This document shows positions 39,850 to 47,471 of a DNA stretch of 64,000 bases, piece after piece. The position numbers and the translations under genes were made by a program. Where the stretch lies: contig NZ_NSLI01000004.1 of assembly GCF_002288825.1 (NCBI RefSeq), positions 184,501 to 248,500 on the forward strand. Direction: 5' to 3'. Source of the DNA: Sphingomonas lenta (lineage in GTDB: Bacteria > Pseudomonadota > Alphaproteobacteria > Sphingomonadales > Sphingomonadaceae). Each line of letters opens with the position of its first letter. The stretch's first letter is position 1. The notes below the pieces were generated by a model. It was not told the origin of the DNA. It saw only the letters and a program-made list of their open reading frames with translations, and did no database searches.

Positions 39850-41148
39850 TCAGCCCGACGACATGGATTGTGTCGGCAGCGGTCCGTCCGCGGCCGGCGC
39901 TTCGACCGGGCGGACGCGCGGCATCAGCAGCCTCAGCCACCCATATGCCAGGAAGTAGGAAGCGGCTGCAAAGACGAATAGCGGGAAATAGCCGCCGCCC
40001 GCCGTCAGCACGACGCCCGTCACCCAGACGATCGCCATGCCGCCCAGGTTGCCGCAGAACGCGCCGAACGCGGTGACGCGGCCGACCTTTGCGCGCGGCA
40101 CCACATCGGTGATGATCGAGAAGAGTGAGAGCGAGAAGCCCTGGTGGCCCGCGAGCACCAGCCCCATCGCGATCGCCACCGGCCAGAAGCTGTCGAGCAG
40201 GAGCACGAACGGCACGGGCGCGACCAGGCAGGCGGATGCGAGCATGACGGTGCGGCGTACCCGGTCGACGACCCAGCCGCGCTCGATCAGGCGTGTCGAG
40301 ATCCAGCCCGCCAGGAACGCGCCCCCGCCCGAGCCCGCGAAGGCGATCGCCAGCGGGATGGCGAGCTCGGCGGTCGAGAGGCCGAACTCGCGCCGGTAGA
40401 AGTCGGGGAGCCAGAAATTTAGCAGCCACCAAGTCGAGTCGGACAGCGCCTTGGCGATGACGATCGCCCAGGTGCGCCGTTCGGACAGGATCGGGCCGTA
40501 GGGCGCGCCGTCGTCCGAATAGTCGGCCTGAGCGAGCTCGGCCCCGTCGTCGAAGCGCACGCCGCGCGCCGCGACGAGCCAGGCTATGAGCGTGAGAAGC
40601 CCGCCCGCGCCCGCGAACACCAGCGCGCCGCGCCAACCGAACGCCGCCGCCATGACCGGCACGCCGAAGGGGAGGAGGATCGTGCCGGTGCTGGCGATCG
40701 CGGTGCCGAGCCCGACGGCGAAGGAGCGCCGCTCGGGCTGGAACAGCGTGGCGACCGTCTTGATGGTGAGCGGCGTCTGCACCGCCTCCGTCGCGCCGAG
40801 TCCGAGACGGGCGGCGACAACTTGGCCGGACGTGCGCGCCCAGCCGTGCGCGAGCGCGGCGAAGCTCCAGGCGGTGACGCCGACGATCACCGACCGGCGT
40901 ACGCCCAGCTTGTCGATCATCCAGCCTGTAAACAGGAAGGAGAGCGCGGCGGCGAACTGCGTCATCGCCGCGAGCTCGCCGAAGCGCGCGTCGTTCCAGC
41001 CGAGGTCGGCGGACATGTCGGGCTTCAGGATCGCGATCACCGGGCGATCCATCGCGTTGAAGATGCCGGCGACGCAGAGCAGCGCGAACAAGATCCACGC
41101 GCGCGCCGGCGACACGCTCGTCGCGGTTCTCGGGTCCCCTCCGGTCAT
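39850..41148 (-). CDS. MFS transporter (hexuronate/ACS-like)
   Basis: Inner-membrane symporter, 432 residues with 12 predicted transmembrane helices. Features: ARAWILFALLCVAGIFNAMDRPVIAILKPDMSADLGWNDARFGELAAMTQ (helix 1 and loop), the GWMIDKLGVRRSVI A-motif, LGLGATEAVQTPLTIKTVATLFQPERRSFAVGLGTAIASTGTILLPF, typical of the anion:cation symporter/hexuronate family. The exact start is uncertain (41148 or an upstream in-frame ATG at 41205). Located between the TonB receptor and the monooxygenase gene, from which it is separated by a large palindrome. Confidence 0.9.
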   Translation of the reverse strand: MTGGDPRTATSVSPARAWILFALLCVAGIFNAMDRPVIAILKPDMSADLGWNDARFGELAAMTQFAAALSFLFTGWMIDKLGVRRSVIVGVTAWSFAALAHGWARTSGQVVAARLGLGATEAVQTPLTIKTVATLFQPERRSFAVGLGTAIASTGTILLPFGVPVMAAAFGWRGALVFAGAGGLLTLIAWLVAARGVRFDDGAELAQADYSDDGAPYGPILSERRTWAIVIAKALSDSTWWLLNFWLPDFYRREFGLSTAELAIPLAIAFAGSGGGAFLAGWISTRLIERGWVVDRVRRTVMLASACLVAPVPFVLLLDSFWPVAIAMGLVLAGHQGFSLSLFSIITDVVPRAKVGRVTAFGAFCGNLGGMAIVWVTGVVLTAGGGYFPLFVFAAASYFLAYGWLRLLMPRVRPVEAPAADGPLPTQSMSSG

Positions 41149-41221
41149 CGCGCGGAGTGTGACGGGTTCGCCGCGAAACGCCAGCTTTTCTACGCGCCGT
41201 TGCATCACCCGTCTCGTCACC

Positions 41222-41303
41222 CCGGACTTGTTCCGGCATCCATCGTGGTGCGAACGATCCGCCGGGGACGTGCGTACGACGATGGATGCCGGAACAAGTC
41301 CGG
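41222..41303. repeat. Long dispersed palindrome (25-bp arms)
   Basis: Perfect 25-bp inverted arms CCGGACTTGTTCCGGCATCC + ATCGT at 41222-41246 and its complement at 41279-41303, with a 32-bp loop. Each arm itself contains a smaller CCGGACTTGTTCCGG hairpin. Related to the units at 48663-48772 and 59104-59557. It sits between the MFS and monooxygenase genes and may terminate or stabilise transcripts. Confidence 0.85.
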
Positions 41304-41329
41304 CATGACGGAGCCTAGGTCAGGCCTGC

Positions 41330-42394
41330 TCAGACCACCAACGGCCCGTGCTCGATCCGTGGCAGGACGTGGCGCGCGAAGAGGTCGGCCTCCGCCGCGT
41401 GCGGGTAGCCCGACAGGATGAACGCATCGATGCCGAGCGCGCGGTAGGCGTTGAGCTTGGCGAGCACCTGGTCCGGATCGCCGACGATGGCGGCACCGCA
41501 GCCGGAGCGGGCGCGGCCTATGCCGGTCCAGAGATTGTCCTCGATATAGCCTTCGTTCGACGACGCCGATTCGCGCAGCTCGGCCTGGCGAGCGACGCCG
41601 GCGGACTGGCTATCGAGCGACTTGGCGCGGATCGCCGCGCCCTCGGCCGCGTCGAGCTTGGACAGGAGGCGGTCGGCGGCGGCGCGCGCCTCCTCCTCCG
41701 TGTCGCGCACGACGACGTGAACGCGATAGCCGAACTTGAGCGTGCGGCCGCGCTTGGCGGCGCGCTCGGAGAGGTCGGCGACGATGCCGCGCACGCCCTC
41801 CATCGTGTCGGGCCACATCAGGTACACGTCGCAACCCTCGGCCGCCGCCTCGCGCGCGGCCGGCGACAGGCCGCCGAAATAGAAGGGCGGGCAGCGGCCG
41901 GACACGGTGCCGATGCGCGGCGGGTCGACCTTCACATTGTAGAAGTCGCCCTGGTGGTCGACCGCCTCGCCGTTCAGCAGCGTGCGAAGGACGCGCATCG
42001 CCTCCACGGTGCGCTGATAGCGGGGCTCGCTGTCCAGCTTCTCGCCCGGCAGGTCGGAGGAGATGATGTTCACCGTCAGCCGCCCGCCGAGCATCCGGTC
42101 GATGGTGGCGAGCTGGCGCGCGAGCTGCGGCGGCCAGCTCTCGCCGATGCGCACCGCCATCAACAGGCGCATGCGCTTCAGCATCGGCGCGATGCCCGCC
42201 GCGAACGCGGTGGTGTCGATGCCGAGCTGATAGCCGGAGGGGAGCAGGATGTTGTCGAACCCGCCCGTCTCCGCCTGGAGCACGATGTCGCGGCAATGCT
42301 CCCAGCTGGAGCGGAGCTTGTCGTCGGGGACGCCTAGGAACTCGTAATCGTCGTCGCAGAGCGCGGAGAACCAGCTGATCTCGCAAGGGTTCAT
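41330..42394 (-). CDS. LLM-class flavin-dependent monooxygenase (SsuD-like)
   Basis: 354 residues, luciferase-like (beta/alpha)8 fold using reduced flavin. Similar in pattern to alkanesulfonate monooxygenase SsuD: EISWFSALCDDDYEFLGVPD, GFDNILLPSGYQLGIDTTAF, LLMAVRIGESWPPQLARQLATIDRMLGGRLTVNIISSDLPGE, PPFYFGGLSPAAREAAAEGCDVYLMW, GYRVHVVVRDTEEEA, NLWTGIGRARSGCGAAIVGDP. SsuD-type residues for the sulfonate site (His/Arg in the VHVVVR and GIGRARSG segments) are present. The adjacent aldo/keto reductase, overlapping by 4 bp, suggests the SmoC/SmoB pair of sulfoquinovose desulfonation. A flavin reductase partner is not visible in the window. Confidence 0.88.
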   Translation of the reverse strand: MNPCEISWFSALCDDDYEFLGVPDDKLRSSWEHCRDIVLQAETGGFDNILLPSGYQLGIDTTAFAAGIAPMLKRMRLLMAVRIGESWPPQLARQLATIDRMLGGRLTVNIISSDLPGEKLDSEPRYQRTVEAMRVLRTLLNGEAVDHQGDFYNVKVDPPRIGTVSGRCPPFYFGGLSPAAREAAAEGCDVYLMWPDTMEGVRGIVADLSERAAKRGRTLKFGYRVHVVVRDTEEEARAAADRLLSKLDAAEGAAIRAKSLDSQSAGVARQAELRESASSNEGYIEDNLWTGIGRARSGCGAAIVGDPDQVLAKLNAYRALGIDAFILSGYPHAAEADLFARHVLPRIEHGPLVV

Positions 42395-43287
42395 GGCAGC
42401 TTCTCCCCCGTTCCGGCCTGCATCACGGCATACCATTGCTCGCGCGTCCACTCGACCTTGTACGCGTCGGCGGCGGCGCGGACGCGCTCGGGGCGCTGCG
42501 AGCCGACGATGGGGATGACCCGCGCCGGATGAGCCATGACCCAGGAGAGCGCGGCGGCGGTGGCGTCGACGCCGTAAGCCGCGCCGTGCTCGGCGAGCAG
42601 CTTGCCCGCAGGACGGTCCCGGTCGAGCAGCTTGCCCCCGCCGAGCGGCGACCAGGCGAGCACGGCGACGTCGTCCGCCATCGCCCCGTCGAGCGTGCCG
42701 TCGTAGAGCGGCTGGACGCGCAGCGGCGAGAACTCGGGCTGCGTCGAGACGATCGGCTGGCCCAGGAAGCGCTGCAGCGCGGAGAGCTCGGCGGGCGCGT
42801 AGTTGGAGACGCCCAGCGCACGCACCTTGCCCTGCTCGACCATGCGGGTCAGCGCGCCCGCCACCTCCTGCGGATGCGTCAGGAAGTCGCGGCGGTGGAT
42901 CTGGTACAGATCGATGACGTCGATGCGCAGCCGCCGGAGCGAGGAGTCGATCGCTTCCGACAAGTAGCCGGTCGAGGAGTCGTAAGGCGTCGGCGGCGTG
43001 ATCCCGCCCTTGGTCGCGATCACCATGCGGTCGCGCATGCCGGCGTCCTCCGCCAGCGCGCGGCCGAACAGCTCCTCCGCACCGCCGAAGCCGATCGGCG
43101 ATCCGAAGCCGTAGATGTCGGCGGTGTCAAACAATGTAATCCCCGCCTCGAACGCGGCGTCGATCAGTTCGCGGACGGGGCGGGTATCGTCGCCCTCCAG
43201 CCGCCACATGCCCCAGGCCAGGGGCGATACGGTGATCCCGCTCTTGCCGAGCGGGCGCGGTTCGCGTGATAGCCGGATCGTCGTCAT
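42391..43287 (-). CDS. Aldo/keto reductase
   Basis: NADPH-dependent oxidoreductase, 298 residues, (beta/alpha)8 fold. The catalytic tetrad is complete: Asp54 and Tyr59 (TLFDTADIYGFG), Lys93 (VIATKGG), His131 (LYQIHRRD). The C-terminal IPIVGSQRPERVRAAADAYKVEWTREQWYAVM is YdhF-like. Its TGA overlaps the ATG of the flavin monooxygenase. In the sulfo-SMO pathway such an enzyme (SmoB) reduces 6-oxo-glucose after desulfonation. The start at 43287 leaves only 31 bp to the divergent dehydrogenase gene; an in-frame ATG at 43305 is an alternative. Confidence 0.9.
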   Translation of the reverse strand: MTTIRLSREPRPLGKSGITVSPLAWGMWRLEGDDTRPVRELIDAAFEAGITLFDTADIYGFGSPIGFGGAEELFGRALAEDAGMRDRMVIATKGGITPPTPYDSSTGYLSEAIDSSLRRLRIDVIDLYQIHRRDFLTHPQEVAGALTRMVEQGKVRALGVSNYAPAELSALQRFLGQPIVSTQPEFSPLRVQPLYDGTLDGAMADDVAVLAWSPLGGGKLLDRDRPAGKLLAEHGAAYGVDATAAALSWVMAHPARVIPIVGSQRPERVRAAADAYKVEWTREQWYAVMQAGTGEKLP

Positions 43288-43318
43288 GGGGACGACCCAT
43301 GACATGGGATGAGGGCCG

Positions 43319-44398
43319 ATGGTAGCTCCGATCAGGTACGGCGTGGTGGGCACGGGGATGATGGGGGTGGAGCATCTCCACAACCTCCTGATCACGCCCG
43401 GCGCGGAGGTGGTCGCGGTGGTCGACCCGACGCCCGCCTCGCTCGGCTGGGCCAAGGCGGTGGTCGGCGAGGGCGTGCGCGCGTTCGACTCGGTCGAGCG
43501 CTTCGCGTCGGAAGCGCAGGTTGACGCGGTCGTCGTCGCATCGCCCAACCACACGCACCGCGCGGTGCTGGAGCCGCTGTTCGACGCGGGCGTCGCGATC
43601 CTGTGCGAGAAGCCGCTCGCCACCGGCGTCGCCGACGCGCGCTGGATCGTGGAGCGCGCGGCCTCGCACCCCCGGCCGTTCTGGACGGGCATGGAATATC
43701 GCTACATGCCGCCCGCCGCCGAGTTCATCCGCGAGGTTCACGACGGGCGCGTCGGGCGCTTGCGCATGCTCTCGATCCGCGAGCACCGTTTTCCATTCCT
43801 GCCCAAGGTCAACGACTGGAACCGCTTCAGCCGCAACACGGGTGGCACGATGGTGGAGAAGTGCTGCCACTTCTTCGACCTGATGCGGCTCATCACGCGG
43901 GCCGAGCCGGTGCGCGTCTACTGCTCCGGAGCGATGGACGTGAACCACCTCGACGAGCGTTACGGGGGCGAGCGGCCGGACATCATCGACAACAGCTTCA
44001 CCACCGTCGATTTCGACAATGGATCACGCGCGATGCTCGACCTGTGCATGTTCGCTGAAGGGGCGGAGCATCAGGAGGAGATGTCGGCGACGGGCGACAA
44101 GGCGCGCCTCGACGTGCTGATTCCGCCCGGCGACCTCGTCTTCTCCCCGCGCGTCGACTGGCGCGGGCCGAAGGCGGTAGAGCGCCGCCACGTCGCGGTC
44201 GACCCGGCGGCGATGGCGGCGGGTTCGCACCACGGCGCGACCTTCTATCAGCACCAGGCCTTCGCCGCGGCCATACGGGGCGAGGGGCCGGTCGGGGTGA
44301 CCGCGCATGACGGGCTGATGGCGGTCGCGATCGGCGCGGCGGCCGAGCTCTCCGCGCGCGAGAAGCGGGTCGTCGACATGGCCGAGGTGCTGGCGTGA
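43319..44398 (+). CDS. Gfo/Idh/MocA family NAD(P)-dependent oxidoreductase
   Basis: 359 residues with an N-terminal Rossmann fold (IRYGVVGTGMMGVEHLHNLL, GxGxxG at 11-16) and the EKP motif (ILCEKPLATG, about 95-104) typical of sugar dehydrogenases. The C-terminal part contains GGTMVEKCCHFFDLMRLI and HHGATFYQHQAFAAAIRGEG. Besides dehydrogenation, members of this superfamily include NAD-dependent glycosidases, among them recently described sulfoquinovosidases (GH188). That is a possible role here given the neighbouring genes. Divergent from the aldo/keto reductase; its stop overlaps the FAD protein start (GTGA). Confidence 0.88.
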   Translation: MVAPIRYGVVGTGMMGVEHLHNLLITPGAEVVAVVDPTPASLGWAKAVVGEGVRAFDSVERFASEAQVDAVVVASPNHTHRAVLEPLFDAGVAILCEKPLATGVADARWIVERAASHPRPFWTGMEYRYMPPAAEFIREVHDGRVGRLRMLSIREHRFPFLPKVNDWNRFSRNTGGTMVEKCCHFFDLMRLITRAEPVRVYCSGAMDVNHLDERYGGERPDIIDNSFTTVDFDNGSRAMLDLCMFAEGAEHQEEMSATGDKARLDVLIPPGDLVFSPRVDWRGPKAVERRHVAVDPAAMAAGSHHGATFYQHQAFAAAIRGEGPVGVTAHDGLMAVAIGAAAELSAREKRVVDMAEVLA

Positions 44399-45777
44399 AC
44401 GTGCTGGGGCGCATCCGCAATCCGAGCGACCACGTCCTCATCGTCGGCGCGGGCTTCTCCGGCACGCTGCTCGCCTTGAACCTGCTCCGCCACGAGGGGC
44501 CGCGCGCCACGATCGTGGAGCGGCGCGAAGGCCAGGTCGCGCGCGGCGTCGCCTACAGCGCGGCGCACCCGAGCCACCTCTTGAACGTCCGCGCCGGCAA
44601 CATGAGCGCGCTGCCCGACGACCCCGACCATTTTGTCCGCTGGCTGGAGGCGCGGGGCGAGGGCGGGCGCACCAGCTTCGTGCCGCGCACCACCTACGGC
44701 GCGTACCTGCGCGAGATGCTCGACGAGGCGCGCGCGCGTTCGCCCGAACGGCTGACGCTGGTCGAGGGGCAAGCGGCGGACCTGCGCGAGGAGCGCGGCG
44801 GCGTGCGCCTGACCCTCGACGGGGGCCGCACGATCGAAGGCGACGCCGCCGTGCTCGCGGTCGGCAACCTGCCGCCCCACGACCCGCCCGGCCTCGGCCC
44901 CGACCGGCTGCCCGCGGGCGTCTACAGCCCCGACCCCTGGGCCGCCGACATCGGCGAGGGCCTCGACGATAGTGACACCGCCATACTGATCGGCACCGGC
45001 CTGACCGCGGTGGACGCGGCGCTGCTACTCGACGCGCGGGGTTTCCGCGGGCGCATCCTGGCGCTGTCTCGCCGCGGCCTCGCGCCGCACCGGCATCAGG
45101 ACGGCCAGCCCTATTGTCCCGGCGTCACCGAGCGGCCATCCGGCTCGCTGTCGGGCATCGTCCGCCACGTCCGCCGGCGCGCCGGGGCGGCCGGCTGGCG
45201 CACCGCCGTCGACGAGCTGCGGCCCATGACGCACATGATGTGGGGCGCGGCCACGCGCGACGAGCGCGCCCGCTTCCTGCGCCACGCCCGACCCTATTGG
45301 GACATCCACCGCCACCGCCTCGCTCCGCAAGTCGCCGACCGCATCGACGCGCTGGTGCGCGAAGGCCGGCTCGACTTCGCCGCGGGCAAGACGCTGGGCG
45401 TCGAGCCGGAAGGGCGGGGCGCGCGGCTCTACTGGCGACCGCGGGGCGCCGACGAGGTGGTCGGCACGCTGGCGGCGCGCATCGTCAACTGCACGGGGCC
45501 GCAGGGCGACCTCACCCGGTCGCGCGAGCCGCTGCTCCGCGCGCTCATCGACCGCGGCGCGATCCGGCCCGACCCGCTCAGGCTGGGGCTCGATGTGGAC
45601 GCGAGCGCGCGTGTGGTCGACGCGCGCGGCCGCGCGTCCGACCGCGTCCACGCGATCGGCCCCATGACGCGCGGCGGCGTGTGGGAGATCGTGGCGGTGC
45701 CCGACATACGCTGGCAGGCGTGGAACCTCGCGCGCCGCCTGTCGAACGCGCAGTGGGTGGGCGGCGAGGGGCTCTAA
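44395..45777 (+). CDS. FAD/NAD(P)-binding protein (PF13454 type)
   Basis: 460 residues with a dinucleotide-binding N-terminus (HVLIVGAGFSGTLLALNLLRHEGP), the GVAYSAAHPSHLLNVRAGNMSALPDDPDHFVRWL block that marks the FAD_NAD_binding (HcaD-like) group, and a second Rossmann segment (TAILIGTGLTAVDAALLLDARGFRG). The reaction is unknown. By position, coupled to the Gfo/Idh/MocA gene, it may supply an oxidation step or electrons for the pathway. GTG start overlaps the preceding stop; the 3' end overlaps the convergent CDF gene by 4 bp. Confidence 0.85.
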   Translation: MNVLGRIRNPSDHVLIVGAGFSGTLLALNLLRHEGPRATIVERREGQVARGVAYSAAHPSHLLNVRAGNMSALPDDPDHFVRWLEARGEGGRTSFVPRTTYGAYLREMLDEARARSPERLTLVEGQAADLREERGGVRLTLDGGRTIEGDAAVLAVGNLPPHDPPGLGPDRLPAGVYSPDPWAADIGEGLDDSDTAILIGTGLTAVDAALLLDARGFRGRILALSRRGLAPHRHQDGQPYCPGVTERPSGSLSGIVRHVRRRAGAAGWRTAVDELRPMTHMMWGAATRDERARFLRHARPYWDIHRHRLAPQVADRIDALVREGRLDFAAGKTLGVEPEGRGARLYWRPRGADEVVGTLAARIVNCTGPQGDLTRSREPLLRALIDRGAIRPDPLRLGLDVDASARVVDARGRASDRVHAIGPMTRGGVWEIVAVPDIRWQAWNLARRLSNAQWVGGEGL

Positions 45778-46727
45778 GCGTCCGGCAAGCGCGTGACGGG
45801 CATGACCACCAATTCGTGCACGCGCCAGTTCATCGCCTTGGCGCGCGCGGACGCGTCCTCCAGCTTGGCCGGCAGGTCGGCGACATCGGGCGCGGTCATG
45901 ACGAACGCCTCGCCGATGAAGATATGGCCTTCGTCGCGCATGCGCACCCGCGCGTCCTCGACCCAGTCGAGGCCACGCAGCATCCGCTCCACCTCGTGCG
46001 GCAGCTGCTCGAAACCCGACTCGTCCGCGCGCTCGGGCCGGCGGTCTATCAGGTCGGCCACCGCCGTCTTGAGCGTGCCGATCCCGTCCTTGAGGATGTC
46101 GGCCGAGACGAGCGCGGCGGCGAGCGGGTCGAGCCACCACAGGCCGAAGCCGGTGCCGACCACGCCCACCGCCGTCGCGCTCTCGGCCATCCAGTCGGCC
46201 TTCATCATGCGCGCGTCCGCGAAGAGCACCTTGTCGTGCATCTTCGGCGCGAGCTTCAGCTTCATGCGGCCCAGGATCACCGACGGCACCGCGGTGTAGA
46301 CGAGCGCGGCCAGCATCGGCCAGCCCGCCCAGACCATGTTCCCGAACAGGTTGAACCCGCCGATGGTCGCGCGCTCGCCGGAGAAGTAGCTCATCGCCGC
46401 CTCGGTGAGCAGCCAGCCGCCCATCAGGCACAGCGCGAGCGCGGCCGCGAGGTGCGCGATCGAGGTCGCGCGGTGGTGTCCGTAAGGGAAGTCGGGGCTG
46501 GCGCTCCGCCGCGCGACCCGCGTGCCGACGAGGAAGGCGAGCGCGGGCACGACGCTGATCACGTCCTCGTAGAAGCTCGTGCGCATCGCCTGGCTCGAGC
46601 CCATGGTGAGGTAGAGGAGCGTGGCGGCGGACGCGATATACGCGACGGTGATCCATTCGAGGCGGACCGCCTTGCGGTACACCTGCTCCACTTCGGGCGG
46701 GAACTCGGCGGGTTCGTGCGCCCTCAT
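45774..46727 (-). CDS. Cation diffusion facilitator (CDF) transporter
   Basis: Inner-membrane divalent-metal/proton antiporter, 317 residues, with six transmembrane helices (for example TVAYIASAATLLYLTMG, VVPALAFLVGTRVA, HLAAALALCLMGGWLLTEAA) and a C-terminal cytoplasmic domain (FEQLPHEVERMLRGLDWVEDARVRMRDEGHIFIGEAFV). The metal-site positions read FYEDVIS in helix 2 and DARMMKADWMAES in helix 5, a less common variant of the HxxxD/DxxxD pattern, so metal specificity is open. Its start overlaps the stop of a solute-binding lipoprotein gene. Confidence 0.88.
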   Translation of the reverse strand: MRAHEPAEFPPEVEQVYRKAVRLEWITVAYIASAATLLYLTMGSSQAMRTSFYEDVISVVPALAFLVGTRVARRSASPDFPYGHHRATSIAHLAAALALCLMGGWLLTEAAMSYFSGERATIGGFNLFGNMVWAGWPMLAALVYTAVPSVILGRMKLKLAPKMHDKVLFADARMMKADWMAESATAVGVVGTGFGLWWLDPLAAALVSADILKDGIGTLKTAVADLIDRRPERADESGFEQLPHEVERMLRGLDWVEDARVRMRDEGHIFIGEAFVMTAPDVADLPAKLEDASARAKAMNWRVHELVVMPVTRLPDA

Positions 46728-47413
46728 CGCCGCGCCTCCTGTCCCAGCCGCCGCTCGATCGCGTCGCGGTGCCGGTGGAGGAAGCGGTCGAGCGCGAAGG
46801 TGAGCGCGTTCTCCGACGGCGGGGTCGCGATCGCATGCCGCTCGGTCGCGAGCGTCGTGCCGGTCGAGACCAGCCCCAGTGCACCTAGTTCGGGCTCGTA
46901 CGCCGCGCGGAAGTCGGGGGCGTTGAGGTCGGGCACCGCCTTGCGCGCGCGGATCAGCGCGGCGAGGCCGGGGCGGCGCGGGTCGTAAGCGACGGAGACG
47001 CCGTTCCAATCGTCGGGCGCGCGCACGCCCGGCCGTGCCCCGATCACCGCCTTGGCGGAAATATAGGGCTGCGTCTGCCCGACCAGCGCGCCCCAGGGCG
47101 CGACGTCGGTGAAGCCGGCGAGTCCCAGGTCGATCGCGTTGTCGCTCAGGCCCTCGACGATCTGCGCCTCGCCCGCCTCGACCCAATTGACGCGCACGCC
47201 GCGCGCCGCCGCCCAGCGCCGGACGAGGTCGGGCTCCAGCCCCGCCGGCCCGCCGTCCGCCCCGCGCCGCACCCAGGGCTCGGCGACGCTCCAGCCGACG
47301 CGTAACGGGCGGCCCGCCTCGACCTGTTCGAGCGTGCTTTCCGCGTCGCGCGGGAACTCGCCGCAGCCCGCGAGCACGGCGCAGAGGAAGAGCATGAGCG
47401 GGGCGGTCCGCAT
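46724..47413 (-). CDS. Orphan solute-binding lipoprotein (SBP_bac_3-like)
   Basis: 229 residues, lipoprotein signal with lipobox LAGC (Cys17), then a periplasmic amino-acid-binding-type domain (LRVGWSVAEPWVRRGADGGPAGLEPDLVRRWAAARGVRVNWVEAGEAQIVEGLSDNAIDLGLAGFTDVAPWG). No ABC transporter genes are nearby. Instead it is translationally coupled (ATGA) to a CDF exporter, which is unusual. It may deliver or sense a metal chelate or act as a signalling receptor, but no function can be assigned. Confidence 0.8.
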   Translation of the reverse strand: MRTAPLMLFLCAVLAGCGEFPRDAESTLEQVEAGRPLRVGWSVAEPWVRRGADGGPAGLEPDLVRRWAAARGVRVNWVEAGEAQIVEGLSDNAIDLGLAGFTDVAPWGALVGQTQPYISAKAVIGARPGVRAPDDWNGVSVAYDPRRPGLAALIRARKAVPDLNAPDFRAAYEPELGALGLVSTGTTLATERHAIATPPSENALTFALDRFLHRHRDAIERRLGQEARR

Positions 47414-47471
47414 GCCCGAAACAACGTTCCGAAGTCGTTTCGGTTGCGGTATGTTACCCGGCGCGCGCCAG

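Noticed and set aside
37364..41239. A single 1291-residue protein in the frame of the TonB receptor
   Set aside because: The upstream 480 codons are the shadow of the MFS gene. The receptor starts at 39781 with signal peptide and Shine-Dalgarno.
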